From NCBI GenBank assembly GCA_035489015.1, contig DATHKR010000083.1:1-64000 (forward strand): a stretch of 64,000 bases of DNA, written 5' to 3'. The notes under the pieces were generated by a model. The model did not search any database. It worked only from the letters and a program-made list of their open reading frames with translations, and was not told the origin of the DNA. Each line of letters opens with the position of its first letter. The first letter of the stretch is position 1. Made by a program: the position numbers and the translations under genes. Shown here in pieces: positions 57,304 through 64,000 of the stretch. Source of the DNA: DATFRY01 sp035489015 (GTDB lineage Bacteria; Myxococcota_A; Polyangia; Haliangiales; Haliangiaceae).

Positions 57304-58284
57304 TTGGCGCCGATGCGAATCACCGTCCTTACCTACGTCGACGAGGAGAACGGGGAGAAGGACCCGGTGGTCGGTCAGGTGGCGGCCGCGCTGCGCAAGA
57401 ACAAGCACACCGTCTCGGTGATGGCGATCCACGACGACGTGAAGAAGCTCATCGCCGGGCTGGCGCGCCGCAAGCCGGACCTGGTCTTCAACCTGATCGA
57501 GGAGTTCGGCGACCACCCGAGCGGCAACATGCTGGCCACCGGCGTCCTCGACCTGCTCGGCTACCACTACACCGGCTGCAGCCCGGGCGAGTTCTACCTG
57601 GGCCAGGACAAGGCGCTGGCCAAGCGCCTGCTGGCGTTCGAGAACGTGCTCTACCCGCAGTTCGCGGTGTTCAGCCAGGACAAGGGGTTCGAGAGCGCCG
57701 GCAACCTGCGCCTGCCTCTGTTCGTCAAGCCGGTCGCGATGGACGCCTCGATCGGCATCGGCAAGAAGTCGCTGGTGCGCGACTCCGGCGCGCTCATGCG
57801 CCGGGTGCTGGCCATCCACGAGGAGTGCGGCGACGCCGCGCTGGCCGAGGAGTTCATCGACGGGCGCGAGTTTTACGTCGGCGTCCTCGGCAACTACGAT
57901 CCGCTGGCCCTGCCGCCGGTCGAGGCCGACTTCTCGCGCCTGCCCGAGGGAGCGCCCAAGGTCTACGACCGCAACGCCAAGTGGGAGCCTGGCTCGGTCG
58001 AGCACACCGCGATCACCACCGCGGTGGCGGACGTGCCCGACGAGCTGCGCGCGCGCCTGCAGAAGGTGGCGATCGACGCGTACCGGGCCCTGCGCGTGCG
58101 CGACTACGGCCGCGTCGACCTGCGGGTGACCGAGACCGGCGACATCTACGTGCTCGAGGTCAACGCCAGCTGCTACCTGGAGAAGAACGACGAGTTCGCG
58201 GTGGCGGCGCGCGCGGCCGGGATCAGCTACCCGGAGCTGATCCAGCGCGTCGTCGACCTGGCGGTGGCGCGCTACGGGGTGTAG
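57304..58284 (+). CDS. D-alanine-D-alanine ligase-like ATP-grasp enzyme
   Basis: 326 residues from TTG 57304; ATG 57313 is the alternative. DLVFNLIEEFGDHPSGNML near residue 62, LFVKPVAMDASIGIGKKS near 140, and VDLRVTETGDIYVLEVNASC with metal-binding Glu and Asn near 270, as in Ddl. Unlike true Ddl, the N-terminal HSGG/ExxVS region is absent, so it may ligate other substrates. It overlaps the convergent metallopeptidase gene by 13 nt. Confidence 0.87.
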   Translation: MAPMRITVLTYVDEENGEKDPVVGQVAAALRKNKHTVSVMAIHDDVKKLIAGLARRKPDLVFNLIEEFGDHPSGNMLATGVLDLLGYHYTGCSPGEFYLGQDKALAKRLLAFENVLYPQFAVFSQDKGFESAGNLRLPLFVKPVAMDASIGIGKKSLVRDSGALMRRVLAIHEECGDAALAEEFIDGREFYVGVLGNYDPLALPPVEADFSRLPEGAPKVYDRNAKWEPGSVEHTAITTAVADVPDELRARLQKVAIDAYRALRVRDYGRVDLRVTETGDIYVLEVNASCYLEKNDEFAVAARAAGISYPELIQRVVDLAVARYGV

Positions 58285-59285
58285 CTGCCGCTCTGGGCGT
58301 GGTTGACGGCCAGGCTGGTGACCAGCGCGGTCAGCGCGACCAGCGCGTCGCCCTGGCGCGCCGCCGGATAGGCCAGGGTGAGCTGGTCGGCCAGCTCGGC
58401 CAGGTGGCGGAGCAGGGCGCGGGTGTGCTCCGGGAAGTGCCCGGTCCAGGTGAAGACCGAGCGGGCCAGGGCGCCGGCGTGGCCCAGGATGAGCGCCGAG
58501 GCCCGCGCGGCTCCGTCGGTCGCGGGCATCTCGGCGAAGATGGTGCGCAGCGCGCCGGCCAGCCCGGGCGGAAACTCACCCCGCTCCGGCTCGGCCTCGT
58601 CGTAGTAGTCGTCGATCGTGTAGTCGATCTCGCCGACCTCCTCGTCCAGCTCGTCGTCGGTGACGATCGGGTCGCGCTCGCGCAGCTCGGCCATCATCGC
58701 CTGGCACAGCTCGAGCTTGGCCAGCGCGGCCGGCCAGGGGGCGTAGTCGGCACGCCAGTCGAGGCCCGGCGTCATCCACACCGCGAAGGTCTCGGCCCAG
58801 TCCTCGTCGGGGTGCTTCTGCGCGTACCAGCCGGGCAGGTGGCGGACGAAGCCCGTGCTCCACGGCCGCGGCCGGTACTCCTCGACGTACGGCTGGGTGA
58901 TCGAGCCGAATGCCGCGATCCAGTCGGGCCGCTCGTACAGCTTGTAGGCGTAGTTGACCACGTGGCCCATCTCGTGGCGCAGGTAGCGCAGGATGTCGCC
59001 GCGGTCGGTCCCCTCGACCAGACCCGTGCGATCGGCATGGAACGCGGCCAGGTCGGGCCGGGCCAGGTAGTAGGGGATCGCCACCGCCACGGTCTCGAAC
59101 GGAACCCCCCACTCGGTCGACAGGTAGAAGCGCGGCGTCACCCGGGTGATGCCGGCGGCGCCGAGCTCGCCCGCGAACTCGTCCAGGATCGGCTCGAGCG
59201 CGGTGCCGGCCATGGTGAGGCCGAGGTCGCGGAAGCGGACCTGGCCCAGGCCGGTCGGCTCGAAGTCGGGCGGCTCTTCGCTCAT
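58272..59285 (-). CDS. putative zinc metallopeptidase (HExxH)
   Basis: 337 residues. Zinc motif YLRHEMGHVVNYAYKL near residue 104, and a downstream DEDWAETFAVWMTPG whose Glu is a likely third ligand. There is no signal peptide. An acidic insert (DELDEEVGEIDYTIDDYYDE) lies near 235. RBS GGAGG 6 nt before the ATG, inside the end of the radical SAM reading frame, and ATGA overlap with that frame if its TGA is read as selenocysteine. Partner of the radical SAM protein by position; substrate unknown. Confidence 0.85.
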   Translation of the reverse strand: MSEEPPDFEPTGLGQVRFRDLGLTMAGTALEPILDEFAGELGAAGITRVTPRFYLSTEWGVPFETVAVAIPYYLARPDLAAFHADRTGLVEGTDRGDILRYLRHEMGHVVNYAYKLYERPDWIAAFGSITQPYVEEYRPRPWSTGFVRHLPGWYAQKHPDEDWAETFAVWMTPGLDWRADYAPWPAALAKLELCQAMMAELRERDPIVTDDELDEEVGEIDYTIDDYYDEAEPERGEFPPGLAGALRTIFAEMPATDGAARASALILGHAGALARSVFTWTGHFPEHTRALLRHLAELADQLTLAYPAARQGDALVALTALVTSLAVNHAQSGSYTP

Positions 59286-60787
59286 ACGAGTCCTCCAGCC
59301 GCGTGCAGGTGGCCGTCCTCGCCTTCCTGGAGCCCGACCGGGCTCCCGAGCGGCTCGCTTCAACAGAACCACGGCTCGCTCATTCGCGGCGACTTGCGGC
59401 CGGGCATGCGGGCCGACCCGGCGGCGATGGTGGCCGCGGTGGACGCGGCGGCGATCGGGTCGCCGGCGGCGGCGTGGACCAGGCCGCGGATCTCGGCCAC
59501 GGTCTCGCGCGGGTCGCGTCCGGCGCTGGCGTCGCGGTCCACCAGGACGGCGATGCGCCGCTGCAGGCGGTCGACCCGCGGGTCCGGGTGCACCCAGGCG
59601 TGGCCGAGCGCGGCCGGGTCGAGCGGGCCGAACAGCCCGTCCGGGTGCGCGGCGAGGAGCAGCGAGCCGGGCGGGACCAGCAGGCGGATCGACAGCTGGA
59701 CCGGCGCGACCCGGTCGACCAGGTCGCGCTCGACCAGGAAGTCGACCAGCTCGACCATGTCGTCCAGGCCGGTCCACGGGGTGAACGGCACGAAGGTGGG
59801 GCGCACCACCATGCCGATCGCGTCGGCCAGGTCGAGCAGGCGCTCGACGTCGGCCCGTCGGTGGCGCTTGGCCAGCGCGGCCAGCACGCCGTCGGCCAGC
59901 GACTCGACCGCGGTGATGACGAACGCGCAGCCGAGCTCGACCAGCTCGGCCAGGTGGTCGCGCTCGCGCAGGAGGTGGCTGACCTGGGCGGTGACGTCGA
60001 AGGTGACCCCGGGGAAGCGGCGGTGGAGCTCGCGCGCGACCGCCAGGCCGTGGCGCGGGCCGTTCAGGAAGTCCGGATCGCCGAACGTGATGTGGCGGGC
60101 GCCGGCCTCGACCTGGGCGGCGACGTCGCCGAGGACGGTCTCGCGATCGACCACGAAGAAGCGCCCGCGGTAGACCGCCGGCACCGGGCAGTGGCGGCAG
60201 GTGTCGAGACATCCGCGGCTCGCCTCGGTGTAGCCGGCCACCCGCCGCCCGCCGCCGGCCTCCTCGAGGTGGGCGTAGCGCGACGGCGGCGGCAGCCCGC
60301 GCCGGTCCGGGGCAGGGAAGCGCAGCTTGACCAGCGCGGCGCGGCCGCCCGCGTCGCCCGCCGCCGCGTCGCCCGCCGCGTCGCCCACCGCCGCGTCGCC
60401 TGCGGCGCGCCGCTCGATCGCCGCCAGCTCGGCGCACAGCTCCTCCTCGAGCTCGCCGCCCAGCGCGAACGCCGCGCCCAGCCCGGCCAGCGCGCGCGCG
60501 TGCAGCACCGCATAGTGGCCGAAGAAGCCGATCGCCGCGCCCGGGGCCAGCTCGCGCAGCCGCGGCAGGGCGGCCAGCGCCAGCCGCAGCGCCGTGTGCA
60601 TCGGCACCGACACCGCGATGACCCGCGCGCGTGCCACCGCGGCGGGGTCGAGCGGCATCACCGCCAGGTCGAGGAGCGCCGGGGCGAAGCCGGCCCGGCG
60701 CAGGAACCCGGCCGCCATCGCCAGGCCGTGCGGCGCGTGGCCGAGCTCGTAGCAGGACACCAGCAGGATGTCGCCGTCGCCGCGCAT
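59282..60787 (-). CDS. B12-binding radical SAM selenoprotein, CUAEP-tail type (internal TGA read as Sec)
   Basis: 501 residues with recoding; 475 if translation stops at the TGA. Residues 1-130 are a cobalamin-binding-like domain (ILLVSCYELGHAPHGLAMAA). The radical SAM cluster motif SRGCLDTCRHCPVPAVY (CxxxCxxC) lies near 200, then HITFGDPDFLN and the TIM-barrel. The frame reaches TGT-TGA-AGC-GAG-CCG, that is Cys-Sec-Ser-Glu-Pro. I recall a radical SAM family named after a CUAEP/CCAEP tail, which this matches with Ser for Ala. A SECIS-like hairpin follows, and the extended frame ends in an ATGA overlap with the metallopeptidase gene. Sec would be residue 476. It lies 21 nt after yggX. Reaction unknown. 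Confidence 0.83.
59329..59362 (-). promoter_or_regulatory. SECIS-like hairpin downstream of the recoded TGA
   Basis: TGA at 59360-59362. After 13 nt a perfect 7-bp stem GGAGCCC/GGGCUCC encloses the tetraloop GGUC (59336-59339), 20 nt after the UGA. The E. coli fdhF SECIS also presents GGUC in its apical loop at about 18 nt from the UGA. Confidence 0.72.
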
Positions 60788-60808
60788 CGACGCGCCTTCC
60801 CCGACGCG

Positions 60809-61084
60809 CTACTTGGCCGGGGGAGCGACGAAGTCGGGCGGAAGCGCGGCGCCCTCGCCGAAGAAGAACTGCTCGCACTGCTCGCGCAGGATGTCGTGCG
60901 CCTTCTTGCTGGTCAGGTCGAGCCGGTACTCGTTGACGATCATCTTCGAGTGCTCGAGCCACATCTTCCACGCCTCGAGCGACACGCTGTCGTACAGGCG
61001 CACTCCCAGCTCGTCGTCGAACGGCTTGTACGGGATCGCGGGCAGCTCGCGCTGGAGCTTCACGCACTTGACGAGACGGGGCAT
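60809..61084 (-). CDS. yggX: YggX-type Fe(2+)-trafficking protein
   Basis: 91 residues, the family's length. Signature MPRLVKCVKLQRELPAI at the N-terminus, PYKPFDDELGVRLYDSVSLE, WLEHSKMIVNEYRLDL and a final EQFFFGEGA. YggX protects iron-sulfur clusters from oxidation. AGGAGG lies 4 nt before the ATG. It heads the operon with the radical SAM and metallopeptidase genes, which suits an operon for a 4Fe-4S enzyme. Confidence 0.94.
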   Translation of the reverse strand: MPRLVKCVKLQRELPAIPYKPFDDELGVRLYDSVSLEAWKMWLEHSKMIVNEYRLDLTSKKAHDILREQCEQFFFGEGAALPPDFVAPPAK

Positions 61085-61232
61085 GGGACCTCCTGCCGAC
61101 AGTAAAACGAGTTTCGGACGCACCGGCAACCCGCCACGCGGGGGACGGTTCCCTGATTTCAGCCGCTTGATGTCGTTCCGGCGCGGCCCGAAGCCGCGAT
61201 GCCCGGTATCGCGACGGTCGCCAAGCGTGACA

Positions 61233-61238
61233 TAGAAT
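61233..61238 (+). promoter_or_regulatory. -10 box TAGAAT of the PHP lipoprotein gene, leaderless
   Basis: TAGAAT ends 7 nt before ATG 61246. Confidence 0.55.
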
Positions 61239-61245
61239 GCCGGTA

Positions 61246-64000
61246 ATGCTGTTCTCTCGACTGTCCTGTCTCGCGCTCGCCGCCTTCTGCGTCACCGCCA
61301 GCTCCGCCTGCGGCGGCGATGACGATGACGACGACGATGACGTTGCCGACGACGTCCCCGTCGAACCCGGGCTGGACGACTTCCTGCCCGAGATCCCGGC
61401 CCCGACCGGCGACGCCCAGAGCGTCTACGCCGGCACCATCGACGCCGAGAACGCGGCCGTCGAGCTGATCCCCGGCCCGGCCGCGTCCGGCGCGGTCGGC
61501 GATCTCTACCTGCGCAACGCCGCCGGACGCTTCGTCATCCAGGGGCCCAGCCGCGTCATCGGCGTCATCCCGCAGGGCGGCAACCTGGTCGATGCCCAGC
61601 CGGTCGGCCCCGACGGCCCGATCGGCGAGGACCACTTCGGCGAGCTCTCGGCCATGTACCTGCTCGGCCGCACCTGCGAGCACCAGAGCCTCGAGGTGGT
61701 GCAGGACGGCTCCGGCGGCGGCGTGGCGGCGGTCGTGGCGCGCGGGGTCAGCGGCAACAACGACTTCATCAACATCAAGGGCATCGGCCTGCTGAACGTC
61801 ACCGCCGATCTCGATCCGGACATCCCGGATTCGATCGATTGCGCGACCACGTACCTCCTCGGCCCCGACTCGGCCACCCTCGAGGTGTTCTGGACCTTCT
61901 ACAACGGCGGCGAGGAGGAGATCCGCGGACCGTTCGCCGCGCTCAGCGACACCGGAGGCAACATCGAGGTGTGGGGTCCGACCCGCGGCTTCGAGCGGCT
62001 CGGCATCGAGGCGATCGCCGCGGGCACCGGCCCGGCCCCGGTCGACTACGCGGTGTACCAGGGCCCGGGCGTGGCCTACGGGGTCGTGCCGCAGCACGCC
62101 GTGGCCGGCACCACCAACTCCTCGTTCCTGATCGCCGGCGTGTCGGTGGTCCTCTACGGCGCCGACGAGCTGCTCAACATCGTCACGCCGGACGGCGTGT
62201 ACTTCGACGCGCCGGCCCAGGACGGCGTGACCTACGCGGCCCACGTGGTGGTCGGACGCGACGCGTCCGACGTCGAGGCCGCGGTCCTGGCCGACGCCGG
62301 CATCGCCACCCAGGAGCTGGCCGGCGAGGTGGTGTGGGACAACGGCGATCCGGTGGCCGGCGCGCGGGTCGGCGTGTTCGCCGACGCGGACGGCGACGGC
62401 GCGATCGGCGCCGACGACATCGTCCTCAGCTACATGGACACCGACGAGGAGGGCCTGTTCGCCGGCGAGTTCGAGCCGGGCGACTACCTCCTGCGCGCCG
62501 ATCTGCCCGACCAGGCCCGCTCGGAGGTGGCCAGCTCGGCCGACGCGGCGCTCCAGCTCATCCTCGATCGCCCGGTCCGCTACGACTACCGGGTGGTCGA
62601 CGACGACACCGGCGCGCCGATCCCGGCCAAGCTGCTCGTCATCGGCGACAACCCGGTCGCCGCCGACCCGCGCCTCCACTCCACCTACGACACCTTCACC
62701 GGCATCGTCCAGATGATCGAGGGCATGCGCGGCACCTCCTCCGACATCGGCGACGGGGCCGACGCGCCGATCGTGGTGGCGCCGGGGACCGACTATCGCG
62801 TGCTGGTCAGCCACGGCACCGAGTGGTCGGTGGCCGAGACGGTGCTCTCGCCGCTGGCCGGCGACGAGCCGGCCGAGCTCGAGTTCCGCCTGCGCCGGGT
62901 GGTCGACACCAGCGGCTACGTCGCCTCCGAGTACCACGTGCACTCGATCGGCTCGCCCGACTCGCCGGTCGAGTGGCCGACCCGCGTCGCCACCGCGGTG
63001 GCCGACGGCGTCGAGGTGTTCGCCTCGACCGAGCACGACTACGTCGCCGACCTGCAGCCGATCGTCGAGGAGCTGGGCGTGGAGCGCTCGGTCCGGGTCC
63101 TGCCCGGCATCGAGGTCACCCCGTTCGCGTTCGGCCACTTCAACGCCTGGCCGATCGAGCCGGACCTGGACCTGCCCAACCACGGCGCGATCGACTGGGC
63201 GCGCGGGGCCGACGGCTTCGGGCTGACCCCGGGCGAGATCTTCTCGGCCATGCGCGACCGCGGCGCCGAGCTGGTCGAGGTCAACCACCCGCGCGCGACC
63301 CCCACCACCCTGACCGACTTCCAGCAGTTCTTCGACCGCGCCGGCCTCTCCTTCGACTACGAGAACCGCGTGATCTCCGGCGACCTCCTCGAGCAGCCAG
63401 TGCCCAACGACTGGCTGCGCCTGCCGCCCGAGGCGCCGATGTGGGACGCCAGCTTCAACGTGCTCGAGGTGTGGAACGGCTTCGCCACCGCCGACAGCGA
63501 CGGGGACGGCGTGCGCGAGATCCAGTCGCTCGACATGGTGCTGCGCGACTGGTTCAACTTCCTCTCGTTCGGCATGACCGTCACGCCGGTCGGCAACTCC
63601 GACACCCACACCATCGTCCGCGATCCGATGGGCATGCCGCGCACGATGGTGGCGGTGCCGGACGACTCGCCCGACGCGCTCGCGTCGGGCGCGGTGGTCG
63701 ACCCGCTCATCGACAACCTGGCCGGGCGCGGCGAGACGCCGCGCGACGTGGTGGTCACCAACGGCCCGCTCATCCGGGTGACCCGCGACGGCGAGGCCGG
63801 GTCGGCGATCGGGCGCACCCTGGCGGCCGAGGGCGGCCTGGTCGACCTCGCGGTGACGGTGCAGTCGCCGTCGTGGGCCGAGTTCGACGTCATCGAGGTG
63901 TTCGCCAACGCCACCCCGGAGATCGGCTCGCCGGTCACCTCGCTCCTCCCGGTGAAGTGCTTCGTGACGGTGGCGCCCGGCAGCCTCGACAAGAACGACC
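61246..64000 (+). CDS. PHP-domain (CehA/McbA-like) metal-dependent hydrolase lipoprotein (3' end outside window)
   Basis: 918 residues visible. Lipobox TASSAC followed by an Asp-run linker (GGDDDDDDDVADD). Residues 40-370 are an uncharacterised beta-rich region. A CarboxypepD_reg-like module (GDPVAGARVGVFADADGDG, about 365-430) comes next. The PHP-type metal site begins at EYHVHS near 562 and continues with EVFASTEHDYV, VLPGIEVTPFAFGHFN, VEVNHPRA and PVGNSDTH near 784. CehA/McbA-family PHP enzymes hydrolyse esters or phosphoesters. As a lipoprotein it acts in the envelope or outside the cell. The frame is open at the window end. Confidence 0.88.
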   Translation, partial: MLFSRLSCLALAAFCVTASSACGGDDDDDDDDVADDVPVEPGLDDFLPEIPAPTGDAQSVYAGTIDAENAAVELIPGPAASGAVGDLYLRNAAGRFVIQGPSRVIGVIPQGGNLVDAQPVGPDGPIGEDHFGELSAMYLLGRTCEHQSLEVVQDGSGGGVAAVVARGVSGNNDFINIKGIGLLNVTADLDPDIPDSIDCATTYLLGPDSATLEVFWTFYNGGEEEIRGPFAALSDTGGNIEVWGPTRGFERLGIEAIAAGTGPAPVDYAVYQGPGVAYGVVPQHAVAGTTNSSFLIAGVSVVLYGADELLNIVTPDGVYFDAPAQDGVTYAAHVVVGRDASDVEAAVLADAGIATQELAGEVVWDNGDPVAGARVGVFADADGDGAIGADDIVLSYMDTDEEGLFAGEFEPGDYLLRADLPDQARSEVASSADAALQLILDRPVRYDYRVVDDDTGAPIPAKLLVIGDNPVAADPRLHSTYDTFTGIVQMIEGMRGTSSDIGDGADAPIVVAPGTDYRVLVSHGTEWSVAETVLSPLAGDEPAELEFRLRRVVDTSGYVASEYHVHSIGSPDSPVEWPTRVATAVADGVEVFASTEHDYVADLQPIVEELGVERSVRVLPGIEVTPFAFGHFNAWPIEPDLDLPNHGAIDWARGADGFGLTPGEIFSAMRDRGAELVEVNHPRATPTTLTDFQQFFDRAGLSFDYENRVISGDLLEQPVPNDWLRLPPEAPMWDASFNVLEVWNGFATADSDGDGVREIQSLDMVLRDWFNFLSFGMTVTPVGNSDTHTIVRDPMGMPRTMVAVPDDSPDALASGAVVDPLIDNLAGRGETPRDVVVTNGPLIRVTRDGEAGSAIGRTLAAEGGLVDLAVTVQSPSWAEFDVIEVFANATPEIGSPVTSLLPVKCFVTVAPGSLDKND

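Noticed and set aside
59360..59362. TGA as the ordinary stop of the radical SAM gene
   Set aside because: Kept as the alternative but thought less likely: the C-U-S-E-P context, the GGUC hairpin and the exact ATGA overlap of the extended frame all point to recoding.
58272..61295. 1007-residue minus-strand frame covering the metallopeptidase and radical SAM genes
   Set aside because: Only its C-terminal third (from ATG 59285) is the real metallopeptidase. The rest is the shadow of the radical SAM and yggX genes in another frame.
61159..63609. 816-residue open frame on the minus strand opposite the PHP lipoprotein gene
   Set aside because: The plus-strand frame encodes a lipobox, PHP motifs and normal codon bias. 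The antisense frame is Val/Asp/Arg/Gly-rich mirror sequence typical of GC-rich shadows.

Overview
The window is high-GC DNA with the gene style of a predatory or social member of the Myxococcota (Haliangium/Kofleria-like; inferred from gene content, no rRNA marker is present). It carries Hanks-type kinases with a DUF4388 tail, a Tad pilus locus rich in FHA domains, a minor-pilin/PilY1 operon, many secreted lipoprotein proteases, cysteine-rich eukaryote-like modules and sigma54-type promoters. Coding density is very high and most neighbouring genes overlap by 1-4 bases (ATGA, GTGA, TTGA, TGATG).

Layout. 1-5610 (minus): an operon of four type IV minor pilins (PilX, PilV, PilW and FimT/GspH-like), a zinc-ribbon membrane protein and a PilY1-like protein cut by the window edge. 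5907-10379: a signalling group of PP2C phosphatase, STAS/RsbR-like protein and Ser/Thr kinase with DUF4388. 10416-15871: RluA-family pseudouridine synthase, MoeA, a LysM lytic transglycosylase, TatA and a PhaR-like regulator. 15896-22499: a serine/threonine dehydratase plus ornithine-cyclodeaminase-like pair, an outer-membrane protein, an enoyl-CoA hydratase, a small membrane protein and an ABC exporter. 22894-30643: a metzincin lipoprotein, a YXWGXW-repeat protein, an array of five 31-bp repeats, a HAD phosphatase, a LolC-like permease, a plant-type FabI, a trypsin-like lipoprotein and a cysteine-rich lipoprotein.

30788-45222 (plus) is a complete Tad (tight adherence) locus: two Flp-like pilins, prepilin peptidase, TadE/TadG-like proteins, CpaB, secretin, two TadA/CpaF ATPases (one with an N-terminal FHA domain), TadB, TadC, two degenerate-FHA membrane proteins, a TPR lipoprotein and an accessory lipoprotein. 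A subtilisin-like lipoprotein follows directly. 46863-48136 (minus) is a RES/Xre-type toxin-antitoxin pair. 48200-53788: a second kinase, pyrR-pyrB, an ABC-2 exporter and a 2,4-dienoyl-CoA reductase-like SDR. 53905-58284: a secreted small protein, a zinc-finger anti-sigma-like membrane protein and two consecutive ATP-grasp ligases. 58272-61084 (minus): Fe-trafficking protein YggX, a B12-binding radical SAM enzyme and a zinc metallopeptidase. 61246-64000: a PHP-domain lipoprotein that runs off the window.

Main discoveries. (1) The radical SAM gene appears to be a selenoprotein: its TGA is followed by an in-frame Ser-Glu-Pro tail, a SECIS-like hairpin with a GGUC loop 20 nt downstream, and a reading frame that closes in a perfect ATGA overlap with the next gene. 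(2) The trypsin-like protease and the Tad locus share a sigma54-type promoter and tandem upstream elements in identical phasing, pointing to co-regulation by one enhancer-binding protein. (3) More than a dozen genes have a TANNNT -10 box only 6-9 bases before the start codon, so they are probably leaderless; this rule also fixes several starts.
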